The notes beneath the pieces are model-generated. The model was not told the DNA's origin. It ran no database searches and saw only the letters and a program-made list of their open reading frames with translations. 36,831 nt of DNA. Origin: a virus. This document shows positions 17,397 through 24,805 of this stretch, piece by piece (within the stretch, counting starts at the first letter, position 1; every line of letters begins with the position of its first letter). Location: IMG/VR virus record IMGVR_UViG_3300019776_000933, positions 1 to 36,831 of that record. The stretch is one strand, 5' to 3'. The position numbers and the translations under genes are program-made.

Positions 17397-17480
17397 TGCG
17401 CTCGGTAACGTCACCCAGGCTGGAAATAGCCTGTTTTGCACCATCAATACCGGCTTTGACAGCAGAGCCATCGACGCTAA
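17397..17480 (-). pseudogene. Relic of a second tape measure gene 5' end
   Basis: Read on the minus strand this translates to SVDGSAVKAGIDGAKQAISS followed by LGDVTERIATK, closely matching the start of the intact tape measure (SVDGTAVKAGIDDAKRSISS, LGDVNEK). At the DNA level, 17404-17480 matches about 16703-16779 at roughly 80% identity by eye, including identical blocks of 14 bases. It has no start codon or continuation. It marks a recombination between two related phages, or an insertion that duplicated the gene start. Confidence 0.85.
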
Positions 17481-17509
17481 AAATGAAAATTAAAACACGT
17501 TAGGTTTTC

Positions 17510-18571
17510 ATGGCTATCAAAGAAATCCATTTCGTTGCTTGCTCACACTGTTTCTCCAATCAAGGTCTGCAGTTGGATGCAGAGAGAATCGGTAAAGACA
17601 ATCTCGACCCGTGCCCAAATTGCGGTGCCAAGGGATTCAAGAAGCTTCCTTTAGAGGGAGTTGGCGCACTTGCGCACCGTTTTTTTGTCTGGGGATCGAT
17701 ATCGCGACGCCGCTATGGTGCCGCTCCACTCATTCAGTTCAATGAATATCAAAAAACGTCAATTAATATAGCGCCTTGGCTTACTGAAGACGTCCAACTC
17801 ATGGAGCGTCTTCTTGGCGTGGGATTTTTCCATTATGGCCCTCGCCTTTGGATGATTGGCGAAATAGAACCACTTAAAGATCTTCAAATTAAAAGACGTA
17901 GAAAAGGGATAATTGATCGAGTTTTGGATAAGTATCCTGTTAGAGAACTACGCACTACAGATTTGTTCTATCGTATCCGAATCAACCCCATAGCCCCCGA
18001 AAACAAAAACGAGTACGACAGCCCACCTTCTAACCATGCAGGAAAGGGGCGCCTTGATTCTGTAGGTAACCCAGTGCTCTATGCATCTCCAGATCTAGAA
18101 ATTTGTATCCATGAATGTCGTGTTTCGGCAGAAGATGAAATATTTGTAGCTACACTAACTCCAACAATGCCATTGCGTCTTCTTGACCTATCCATCTTAC
18201 TGGAAGAGGAAGGCACGACAGAATTTGAGAGCCTCGATATGTGTATACATATGTTGTTCCTAGCGCGGAAACATGCATACAAAATAACGCGCTCCATTGC
18301 TGACGCTGCTCGTAACGCGGGATTTGACGGAATCATATACCCGTCATACTTTAGTCCTCTTCGAAACGGCCAAATGCCTCTCCCAACTACTTACGGTATG
18401 TCACATCGACGAGTCCCAAGGCTGAAAAAAAATGAACAAGCCAAGTCGATCCAAAATCTTGCTCTTTTCGGACGGCCGATCTCAGACAGAAAAGTTACTG
18501 TGTCATGCATTAATCGACTCGTTCTTAGTCGAATGGCTTATGAATTTCATTTTGGACCAACAGGATCATAA
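17510..18571 (+). CDS. RES-domain protein with N-terminal zinc ribbon
   Basis: 353 aa. The N-terminus has two CxxC pairs (Cys11/Cys14, Cys35/Cys38) like a zinc ribbon, followed by a conserved helical segment (VGALAHRFFVWGSISRRRYG, GVGFFHYGPRLWMIGE) of the HEPN/RES N-terminal type. The RES domain is at about 150-285: LFYRIRINP, GKGRLDSVGNPVLYAS (Arg181), IHECR (Glu202) and IIYPSYFS (Ser279). RES toxins cleave or phosphorolyse NAD+; the Arg, Glu and Ser typical of the active site are present. The C-terminus (NLALFGRPI, INRLVLSRMAYEFHFGP) is also typical of the larger form. No Xre/DUF2384 antitoxin is adjacent, so it may act as a defence or abortive-infection protein rather than half of a normal toxin pair. 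It is a plus-strand cargo gene inside the tail operon; a defence role is inference. Confidence 0.8.
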   Translation: MAIKEIHFVACSHCFSNQGLQLDAERIGKDNLDPCPNCGAKGFKKLPLEGVGALAHRFFVWGSISRRRYGAAPLIQFNEYQKTSINIAPWLTEDVQLMERLLGVGFFHYGPRLWMIGEIEPLKDLQIKRRRKGIIDRVLDKYPVRELRTTDLFYRIRINPIAPENKNEYDSPPSNHAGKGRLDSVGNPVLYASPDLEICIHECRVSAEDEIFVATLTPTMPLRLLDLSILLEEEGTTEFESLDMCIHMLFLARKHAYKITRSIADAARNAGFDGIIYPSYFSPLRNGQMPLPTTYGMSHRRVPRLKKNEQAKSIQNLALFGRPISDRKVTVSCINRLVLSRMAYEFHFGPTGS

Positions 18572-18665
18572 TAAATAAGCAAGGCATTAATTTAAGCTTC
18601 CTCGCACGTTAGGCGAAATCTCATCAATCCAAGGTTCTGTGATCGTAAATGATGGCTATTAAAAC

Positions 18666-18920
18666 TTAATCCAACCGAGTAATTCGAATCAGTCTAAGGA
18701 CCTCCCTCTCCATAATCTGCAGCTCTCCAAATACCATTCTTTTATTCGTCACATCATTCATTTCCATCACAATCGAAATAGCCGCATAATCAAGGCCATT
18801 AACCCCATTCATCCCCGATTTCCATTGGGTTGAAAGCCCAATAAAACACTGCACAGCTTCCAAATTATCCGGCCAGATTTCCATATCAGGATTGACTTCC
18901 TGCATAGTCAGGCCAAACAT
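18666..18920 (-). CDS. Tail assembly chaperone T, frameshift extension of G
   Basis: 84 aa from the first ATG, of the DUF1799 type (FGLTMQEVNPDMEIWPDNLE, STQWKSGMNGVNGLDY). The frame is open upstream without a start as far as the slippery site in G, and the -1 frameshifted reading LIAAARFLYTVPPSESELAM joins it directly. The real product is therefore most likely the G-T fusion encoded by 18666-19285, made at low level as in lambda. GT recruits the tube protein to the tape measure during tail assembly. T alone may not be made. Confidence 0.85.
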   Translation of the reverse strand: MFGLTMQEVNPDMEIWPDNLEAVQCFIGLSTQWKSGMNGVNGLDYAAISIVMEMNDVTNKRMVFGELQIMEREVLRLIRITRLD

Positions 18921-18939
18921 GGCCAGTTCCGATTCGCTC

Positions 18940-18983
18940 GGCGGTACGGTATATAAAAACCGTGCCGCCGCTATTAGTTTTTT
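18940..18983 (-). promoter_or_regulatory. Programmed -1 ribosomal frameshift site with hairpin (G to G-T)
   Basis: On the minus strand the slippery heptamer A AAA AAC (18983-18977) is in the correct phase, just before the TAA that ends G. Seven bases downstream begins a stem: GGCGG/CCGCC and ACGGT/ACCGT, 10 pairs with one A-C mismatch and an 8-base loop (18940-18969). Slippage by -1 joins G to the T frame. Heptamer, spacing and stem are all as expected. Confidence 0.92.
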
Positions 18984-19285
18984 TCTTTACCCTGAACCAG
19001 TAAGTGTACATACGCCTGATAGGTTTTCTGTGCTGCGCTGATATAGTTTTCTAACAGTGCAGCTACGTTATCTACATTAAATTCATCTTTTAACTCCCAG
19101 CCTGACACCATTGCCATAAAGGAGTTGACGTCGCTCTCTCCAAAACGCGTTTTGATGAATTCATCCAATGCGGATTTTGTGCGATGAATAAACGTAAATT
19201 CAATAGTGGCTGGATTTTCTCCGGCACGGGGAATTTCTACTATGCCTTTGAATTGCGGATTGGGTTGCAGGATTAATTTACCCAT
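18974..19285 (-). CDS. Tail assembly chaperone G
   Basis: 103 aa, matching the gpG-like tail assembly chaperones of HK97-type phages (PQFKGIVEIPRAGENPATIE, then WELKDEFNVDNVAALLENY). It coats the tape measure protein before tube assembly and is absent from the finished tail. The last codons GAA AAA AAC contain the slippery site that gives the longer G-T form. It follows the tail tube gene with a 2-base gap. Confidence 0.88.
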   Translation of the reverse strand: MGKLILQPNPQFKGIVEIPRAGENPATIEFTFIHRTKSALDEFIKTRFGESDVNSFMAMVSGWELKDEFNVDNVAALLENYISAAQKTYQAYVHLLVQGKEKN

Positions 19286-19287
19286 GA

Positions 19288-19926
19288 TTAGTACCTCACT
19301 GGTTCGGTGAGCAATGACAACGTAATGTCCACGCTCATGATTTCATTGACGGATAATTTCGGCGTTTTGTTCATCGAGATATACGCGTTATAAAGTAGTA
19401 CGCCACCGTTTGGTAAGGTGATGCGTACAGCGCGTGGTCGTCGGTCTTCATTGGCTTCAGCGGCTAACAGATATCCTGCTTGGGTTGCATCGTCAGCGAC
19501 GGTGAAGGTTAAGCCGGCAGCGTTTTTAAATGTAGGGATACGCTTTTGGGTATCGCTTTCTAAAAATTGGTATTCCAAAAACTGCTGCTCGCCACCACTG
19601 CTGCTACTACTCAGAATTTGTGACAGCGATGTCCATCCATTAATTTTTCGGAATGTTCCTGCGCTGCTACCGATGGGATATTTTGTTTCTCTTCCAGTGT
19701 CGATGCCGTCTAAAATAAACGTTGCTGGCGTTACTGATTTTGCTCGCACTACTTTTTCCGTTAAGAGCGGCCAGCCGCAGGTGACTTCAATCATGTCACC
19801 TTCTGTCAGTGTATTGTCCGCAGTGACTTCTGCAGAGGTACTGTTTGAGATGGAGGTAATTGGTGCAGCTGCGGCGTAACTCGTTGCGATGGCGATTTGT
19901 GCGCCGTTGGGTAATGAAATGCTCAT
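19288..19926 (-). CDS. Major tail tube protein
   Basis: 212 aa of the lambda V/HK97 tail tube kind: beta-rich, starting SLPNGAQIAIATSY, with VTCGWPLLTEKVVRAKSV in the first half and a conserved end NGGVLLYNAYISMNKTPK. Hexameric rings stack to form the tail tube. AAGGA precedes the ATG. A terminator lies about 20 bases upstream, so the gene may need its own promoter or readthrough. Confidence 0.9.
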   Translation of the reverse strand: MSISLPNGAQIAIATSYAAAAPITSISNSTSAEVTADNTLTEGDMIEVTCGWPLLTEKVVRAKSVTPATFILDGIDTGRETKYPIGSSAGTFRKINGWTSLSQILSSSSSGGEQQFLEYQFLESDTQKRIPTFKNAAGLTFTVADDATQAGYLLAAEANEDRRPRAVRITLPNGGVLLYNAYISMNKTPKLSVNEIMSVDITLSLLTEPVRY

Positions 19927-19944
19927 AAGTGTCCTTTCAGACGT

Positions 19945-19966
19945 AAAAAAGCACCAGAAGGTGCTT
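19945..19966 (-). terminator. Terminator between tail terminator and tail tube genes
   Basis: On the minus strand AAGCACC-TTCT-GGTGCTT is followed by more Ts (six in a row). A short, strong hairpin just before the highly expressed tail tube gene. Confidence 0.85.
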
Positions 19967-20002
19967 AGTTGTAAATGCTTGAAGACGTTTTAACTAGTGA
20001 GT

Positions 20003-20353
20003 TCAGAACCAAAAGTTAAAGTCTTGGCGTGTGCCGTACAGTTTGGTTTCTGCTTCCACTGTGGCGACTGGTTCACTGAGTACGGTTGTTTGTAGCGCGT
20101 TGACTTGTCGCAATGCTTCATCTACCTGCTTGGCTATCTTTGCTGCATCCAAACGACTGTCCGCCCAAACATTGAGTTGAAAGCGGCTGTTTCTTTTCTC
20201 AGGAAGTTCCGCGCTCAGGAAATTTACTGACCGACCACCGATTTGTTGAAAGGTGATGTACGGTCGCCTGACTGATTCTGGTGCGATGTCGGGATAAATA
20301 CGGTTTGTCACCAAGTGTTTTAATGCATTAAAAATCGTCGCTTCTACGCTCAT
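20003..20353 (-). CDS. Tail terminator / completion protein (DUF3168-like)
   Basis: 116 aa: EATIFNALKHLV, then RRPYITFQQIGG and RFQLNVWADSRLDAAKIAKQ, ending YGTRQDFNFWF. This is the layout of DUF3168/gpU-like proteins, which cap the growing tail tube and join it to the head. It overlaps the upstream gene by 4 bases (ATGA), in the usual connector gene order. Confidence 0.85.
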   Translation of the reverse strand: MSVEATIFNALKHLVTNRIYPDIAPESVRRPYITFQQIGGRSVNFLSAELPEKRNSRFQLNVWADSRLDAAKIAKQVDEALRQVNALQTTVLSEPVATVEAETKLYGTRQDFNFWF

Positions 20354-20742
20354 GCGCTTCCTTTCATCACATCCTGCATACGCTGTTGCCCCGTCTGTAT
20401 TGCTTGATGAATGTGATCAAAAGCAGGGCGGATAAACGGATAAGCCGGTGCGCGTGATGTACCGAACTCGATTAAATGCCCGTGTGGTGCTACCGTTTTG
20501 TTCCAGCTGATTTCGTAAGTGATTTTGCTGTCGGTGCTTTTGTCTTTAGCATAAACGCGATAAATGGCATTGTGTAGCGTACCTGTTTTTATGTGTCGTG
20601 ATGCGTTTAGTTTGGCTTCATCGTAGACCGCTTTCGCCATCGTTGCGGCACCTGAAAGCAAAACCTTTTCACGGACCTTGCTTTCGAGACGATTTAGCCC
20701 CGCTGTGAAGTCTTCTTTCATCGTGAGGTTGAATTCAACCAT
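20350..20742 (-). CDS. HK97 gp10-like head-tail protein
   Basis: 130 aa with the family pattern: LNRLESKVREKVLLSGAATM, ASRHIKTGTLHNAIYRV, APHGHLIEFGTSRAPAYPFI and RPAF. These are neck or tail completion proteins placed between the closure protein and the tail terminator. The start overlaps the previous gene by 8 bases. Confidence 0.88.
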   Translation of the reverse strand: MVEFNLTMKEDFTAGLNRLESKVREKVLLSGAATMAKAVYDEAKLNASRHIKTGTLHNAIYRVYAKDKSTDSKITYEISWNKTVAPHGHLIEFGTSRAPAYPFIRPAFDHIHQAIQTGQQRMQDVMKGSA

Positions 20743-21061
20743 TGCCAGTTCCTCTTGAACACATCAACAGCAGCGATGCTCTATCCTGCCCCAATACGGC
20801 TTCGATGTGGTAGATGTTCGCTTGGTGTATGACCCGCATGGCGGGGAGAATTCCAGCGCGATATCGAATCGTGACTTTTGTTTGTACGGTATTTTGCAAA
20901 GCAGATGAAGCAATAAATTCACGGCCAGAGATATCCGTTAAATTCGCCCAGACGGTAGCTAGATTTACCCACGTATTCATCGGTTGACCGGATTCATCCT
21001 GTTCTGTAACAGGTTGTTGAATGGCTACTTTAGTTGACAGGTATCCTGAACGAATTGGCAT
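20735..21061 (-). CDS. Head closure protein
   Basis: 108 aa of the SPP1 gp16/HK97 head-tail adaptor family: VTEQDESGQPMNTWVNLATV, WANLTDISGREFIASSALQN, RYRAGILPAMRVIHQANIYHIE. It seals the connector after DNA packaging. It shares one base with the connector gene upstream. Confidence 0.9.
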   Translation of the reverse strand: MPIRSGYLSTKVAIQQPVTEQDESGQPMNTWVNLATVWANLTDISGREFIASSALQNTVQTKVTIRYRAGILPAMRVIHQANIYHIEAVLGQDRASLLLMCSRGTGNG

Positions 21062-21399
21062 TAGGCCCCCATTCCAGCCCGATAAGGAGCTAATAAGTAA
21101 CGCGAATTCATCGGTAGTTCGGTTGGAGTAAGACCAATCACGACATCTTCCCGGTTCATATATAAGTGACCCAATATCAGTAACATCGCAGCGAGAATGG
21201 CATCATTGACAACCAGCGGATGTTGACCTGCGGTACCATTTTCAACAGCAAACTTGAGCTCGATAGCATTGGCGTAAAAAGTCCGGCACGTATAGTCAGC
21301 CGCTGCCTGCTCTGCTGCGCTCATGTACAGCGACAAATTCGGCTCATCTCCGGCATCAATGCGAAGATGTGCTAACGCCTGTGCTTCTGTCAGGAGCAT
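21061..21399 (-). CDS. Head-tail connector protein (HK97 gp6-like)
   Basis: 112 aa, helical, starting LLTEAQALAHLRID, with YMSAAEQAAADYTCRTFY, AILAAMLLILGHLYMNRED and ending YLLAPYRAGMGA, which is the gp6-like connector pattern. It forms a ring under the portal. One base overlaps each neighbour. Confidence 0.92.
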   Translation of the reverse strand: MLLTEAQALAHLRIDAGDEPNLSLYMSAAEQAAADYTCRTFYANAIELKFAVENGTAGQHPLVVNDAILAAMLLILGHLYMNREDVVIGLTPTELPMNSRYLLAPYRAGMGA

Positions 21400-21602
21400 T
21401 ATTTATGCTTAGCAGTTGAAGCCGCTTTATTGTTAGCCTGACGAGCCACTTCTACTTCTTTCTCATCCTCATTTTCAACAACAGCGACAGCTAGTCCGGC
21501 GCGAATTAATTCTTGCGCACGCAAATCGTTTTCTTCAACGGTCATTCCGGCATGAAACCAGATGCCGTTCGATTGATGTGTTTTTAAAATAGTAATTTTC
21601 AT
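21399..21602 (-). CDS. Small hypothetical protein of the head-connector region
   Basis: 67 aa: MKITILKTHQSNGIWFHAGM followed by an acidic and then Ala/Lys-rich tail. Small genes of this kind often lie between capsid and connector genes in HK97-like phages. The T run of a terminator ends 3 bases before its ATG, so there is no room for a normal ribosome-binding site; its expression is unusual. Function unknown. Confidence 0.65.
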   Translation of the reverse strand: MKITILKTHQSNGIWFHAGMTVEENDLRAQELIRAGLAVAVVENEDEKEVEVARQANNKAASTAKHK

Positions 21603-21604
21603 TG

Positions 21605-21631
21605 TAAAAAAGGGCTGATTTCTCAGCCCTT
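21605..21631 (-). terminator. Terminator after the major capsid gene
   Basis: On the minus strand AAGGGCTGA-GAAA-TCAGCCCTT forms a 9-bp stem with a GAAA loop followed by Ts. It ends 25-50 bases after the capsid stop codon and directly before the next ATG, and probably sets the capsid mRNA end. Confidence 0.9.
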
Positions 21632-21655
21632 CCTATGTTGAGTTTCGATGATTAC

Positions 21656-22873
21656 TCACTCTGCTTTTGCAAAGCTGCCGTACACAAAGGATTGCGGACG
21701 AAATACGGCTAATCCCAGTCGTTCCTCTGCACGAATCGTGACCATGTTTTTGGTGAAATTGTCACCATCTTCCGTTGATACTTCGACGTTGGCATCTTCT
21801 CGATCAAACACCTGTGCTGCCATGTTGAATGCGCCGACCATGAATTTGCCAACCGGCATGGCGTTCGTATCTACCACAGGAAGTCGCCACATTTTTGGCT
21901 CGCCGCCGGTGCTGACGTTGACCCACAAATATTGCCCTGTGCTGTCTTTTTGCAATTCAATGCCAGCCCAGTCAACTGGATTCATTACAATCGCGCTGGC
22001 ACGGTATTCCGCGATACGTGTTTGTAAAATGGCACGGCGTAATAGATCAATCGGCGTATCGCCATTGCCACGCAATGCTTCATTGAATGACGTTGCTTGC
22101 GGGATTAATCCGAGTAAGTTTTGCCCAGTACCGTCACCGGCTAGCAGTTGCTGTTCTTCAACGTACATTAGGCCGTAACGCAGACGCCCATCGATATAGC
22201 TTTGTAGCATCGGCAAATCAGCTAAGACCTGCTTGGAGGCACGCACCCAGTGCGCTAATGTTTTAACGGTGGTGGTAACCAAATCGAACGATAAATCCGA
22301 TTGTGGTTTCTGCATTCCTTCTGCCACCATTGCTGCACTGTTTTGAAAACCGGACTCTCTGACGTATTCAATGGCATTGGATGACGTTCGACCAGACATG
22401 ATCAAATGGCGTATCGTCATTGGCCGGTCAGGTTCTGCATTAATTCCGGCAAGACGTTCTGGACGAATGCCGACACCCACGCCACCTGTGCCGTTGTTAA
22501 TGCTGGTGATGTTGGTGACGGATTTCAGGCTTAATCGGGCTATGCCACGTCCTTTAGAAGCGAGATGTTTGAAATCATCGCAGTCGGTGAAATTGGCACC
22601 GATGGATTTTGATTGCTGCGGCTCTGCCTCGTTACCACGTCGTGCTAATTTCTGTTCCACTTCCAGTAAGCGTGCGTTCGTTTCGATGCCGCCTTCGGAC
22701 AGTTTTTGTAATGCTTGTATTGTTTCGTTACTGGTTTTTCCGATACTTTTGAATTCCTCACCCGCCTTTTCGCACCACGATTTAATTTCGGTGTCACGTC
22801 TTGATAACGCATCATTCAATGCTTTTAATTCAAGTTGATTGTCGGCCCGGTCATTGTGTTGAATGGTTTGCAT
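21656..22873 (-). CDS. Major capsid protein (HK97 fold)
   Basis: 405 aa. Residues 1 to about 90 are a coiled-coil scaffolding (delta) region (ELKALNDALSRRDTEIKSW). This is expected to be cut off by the neighbouring protease. The mature part has HK97-type features: ESGFQNSAAMVAEGMQKPQS, LAHWVRASKQVLADLPMLQS, and the C-terminal FTKNMVTIRAEERLGLAVFR. About 415 copies form the shell if it is a T=7 head. It lies downstream of the protease gene with an 8-base gap. Confidence 0.95.
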   Translation of the reverse strand: MQTIQHNDRADNQLELKALNDALSRRDTEIKSWCEKAGEEFKSIGKTSNETIQALQKLSEGGIETNARLLEVEQKLARRGNEAEPQQSKSIGANFTDCDDFKHLASKGRGIARLSLKSVTNITSINNGTGGVGVGIRPERLAGINAEPDRPMTIRHLIMSGRTSSNAIEYVRESGFQNSAAMVAEGMQKPQSDLSFDLVTTTVKTLAHWVRASKQVLADLPMLQSYIDGRLRYGLMYVEEQQLLAGDGTGQNLLGLIPQATSFNEALRGNGDTPIDLLRRAILQTRIAEYRASAIVMNPVDWAGIELQKDSTGQYLWVNVSTGGEPKMWRLPVVDTNAMPVGKFMVGAFNMAAQVFDREDANVEVSTEDGDNFTKNMVTIRAEERLGLAVFRPQSFVYGSFAKAE

Positions 22874-22881
22874 GGTTTTCC

Positions 22882-23583
22882 TTAAAAAATGGGGAGAGTG
22901 AATTCGTTGGATTGAGTAATTAACTGGGTAAATGCGTTTGTAAAATCGCTGGTGCTATTCATGTCATCGGAGTGACGTAGAAGCAAATGTTTCAAGCCAT
23001 GATTGGCGATAACAGCGGCTTGTGTTTTAGAAAAACCTGCCTCACGCAGGAGATTTTCAAAATCAGGTAAATTGGGCAGGTTGCCGTGCGCTATTTGCGC
23101 TTTGACGACGTTAATTCTGGCATCGTCGTTCGCTGGAACAGTCACAATGCTGCACTCCACCAGTTCCACTTCTTCTAATGTACGGATGCCAGATTTTTCG
23201 TTGTAGCTGGACGCTTTAACATAATAACCAATCGACAGTCCGGTAATCGCTCTGGATTGCATGCCTTTATAGGCAACTCTGGCATTGGGCGCTTCGTCTA
23301 ACCACAACGTGCCTTTTCCTAATAAGCCGTGTGCATCTTCTTTCAAGTTTTCCCATGCACCGATGGGCTCACCCGTTCGGTGTTGCCACAGAATAGGTAA
23401 CGACCTGCCTTTTTCGGCAAGCGTCATTAAGCTGTTTTTGAAAGCGCCTGCGGCAACGACTTCGTTGTAACTGTCGATGACATCGAACACAGAACCGTAG
23501 CCAGTGAATGTGCCATCTTCGGCGACTGTTTTTACATCCAGATCGAAGCCCCTGATTTTCATGCTGGTATTTTTATGGTGCAT
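22882..23583 (-). CDS. HK97-family prohead protease
   Basis: 233 aa, serine peptidase U35. N-terminal GFDLDVKTVAEDGTFTGYGS, a histidine in LPILWQHRTGEPIGAW (His65 region), and a serine in ITGLSIGYYV followed by VELVECSIVTVPAND: the catalytic pattern of the family. It cleaves the capsid scaffold and itself during maturation. The ATG at 23583 has GGAAAAAG upstream; the ATG seven codons later does not. It overlaps the portal gene by 11 bases. Confidence 0.94.
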   Translation of the reverse strand: MHHKNTSMKIRGFDLDVKTVAEDGTFTGYGSVFDVIDSYNEVVAAGAFKNSLMTLAEKGRSLPILWQHRTGEPIGAWENLKEDAHGLLGKGTLWLDEAPNARVAYKGMQSRAITGLSIGYYVKASSYNEKSGIRTLEEVELVECSIVTVPANDDARINVVKAQIAHGNLPNLPDFENLLREAGFSKTQAAVIANHGLKHLLLRHSDDMNSTSDFTNAFTQLITQSNEFTLPIF

Positions 23584-24805
23584 GTTCTTTTTCCATTGTC
23601 GAAGTCACTTTTCCAAGGACATTAATCGGCACCAGATTGCTTTGCACCGTCAATTCATCGCCACCGGATAAAGGTGGACGGTTTTCTAAATCACGGATTT
23701 CATTACGCGTCATCCAGCCGTTTTGTGAAGCAGAAGAATACAAAGCGGCACGCGCGTTACTGTCTGCACGCATGAGTCCTTCCAACGCAAATTCAGCAAA
23801 GTACTTTGTGCGTTCTGTGGGAGATAACAAGCTTTTCTTAATGCCTTGTTCAATACGTGTTAAATACGGGCGTAATGCAAAGGTGAGAAAGCCAATCATT
23901 TGTTGTTCTAATCCGGTTCCCCAACTGGTGGATTTTTCGGAATGACCAACCATAAATGGCGGCACACGAAACCAGCGGCAGATTTCTTCAACATGAAAGG
24001 CACGGGTTTCCAGCATTTGTGCGTCTTCTGGATTCATCGAAATCGGTTGATACTGCGAACCACCTTCCAACACCATCAACTTGCCTGTATTTGCGGTTCC
24101 CGTTAATTGCTCCGCCATCGATTCGCGGATTTCTTTACGCTGAGCTGGCGTTAAGATTTGCGTCATTTGTAACGCACCACCAGCACGCATGCCATTAGCG
24201 AATATTTTTCCAGATGCTTCATCAGCTGACATAGAGGCACCCAAACTATTACGTGCATACGAGACAGGCGACAAACCAATCAAGCCATCAATACCGAAGC
24301 CTTTTAAATGCCAGACTTGTTGCTCGGTGTAGGTTTGAATTCCCTTCGTAGTCACATACAAATAAATCAGATCACCATTTGCATCCGTTTTAACGTGCAT
24401 CTGCGCTGGCTTGAGCGGGTCTAATGAAATAATCTTGTTACCGGAATACGTTTTAAAACAGTACGCATTGCCCCATAAACAGAGTTGGGCCGCAACCGAT
24501 TCCCAAAACTCCACCGCTGTCATATTGGCATTGGGCTGGTCGTGAACGATGGTGTAGAGCCAGTGATCTTTGGCAATATGACGCCCACCATTGGTATCTC
24601 GCTCGTAAATTTGCAGTGGCAACGTCGCGATGGTTTCTGAAATTAACCGCACGCAAGCCCACACAGCGGCCAATTGCATTGCGGTTTGAACGGTGACGGC
24701 TTTACCGGAATAAGATTCCATCCCGATGAAACCGGATTGCATTGTCGTGACCGTCCCTGCAATAGATTTTTTTAGCCAGTGAATGGCTTTGCTAGTCAGG
24801 TTCAT
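23573..24805 (-). CDS. Portal protein (HK97 gp3-like)
   Basis: 410 aa: AVTVQTAMQLAAVWACVRLI, SETIATLPLQIYERDTNGG, VEFWESVAAQLCLWGNAYCF, then VPPFMVGHSEKSTSWGTGLE, all typical of HK97 portal proteins. The dodecameric ring is the DNA gate of the capsid. It follows the terminase stop with no gap. Confidence 0.95.
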   Translation of the reverse strand: MNLTSKAIHWLKKSIAGTVTTMQSGFIGMESYSGKAVTVQTAMQLAAVWACVRLISETIATLPLQIYERDTNGGRHIAKDHWLYTIVHDQPNANMTAVEFWESVAAQLCLWGNAYCFKTYSGNKIISLDPLKPAQMHVKTDANGDLIYLYVTTKGIQTYTEQQVWHLKGFGIDGLIGLSPVSYARNSLGASMSADEASGKIFANGMRAGGALQMTQILTPAQRKEIRESMAEQLTGTANTGKLMVLEGGSQYQPISMNPEDAQMLETRAFHVEEICRWFRVPPFMVGHSEKSTSWGTGLEQQMIGFLTFALRPYLTRIEQGIKKSLLSPTERTKYFAEFALEGLMRADSNARAALYSSASQNGWMTRNEIRDLENRPPLSGGDELTVQSNLVPINVLGKVTSTMEKEHAP

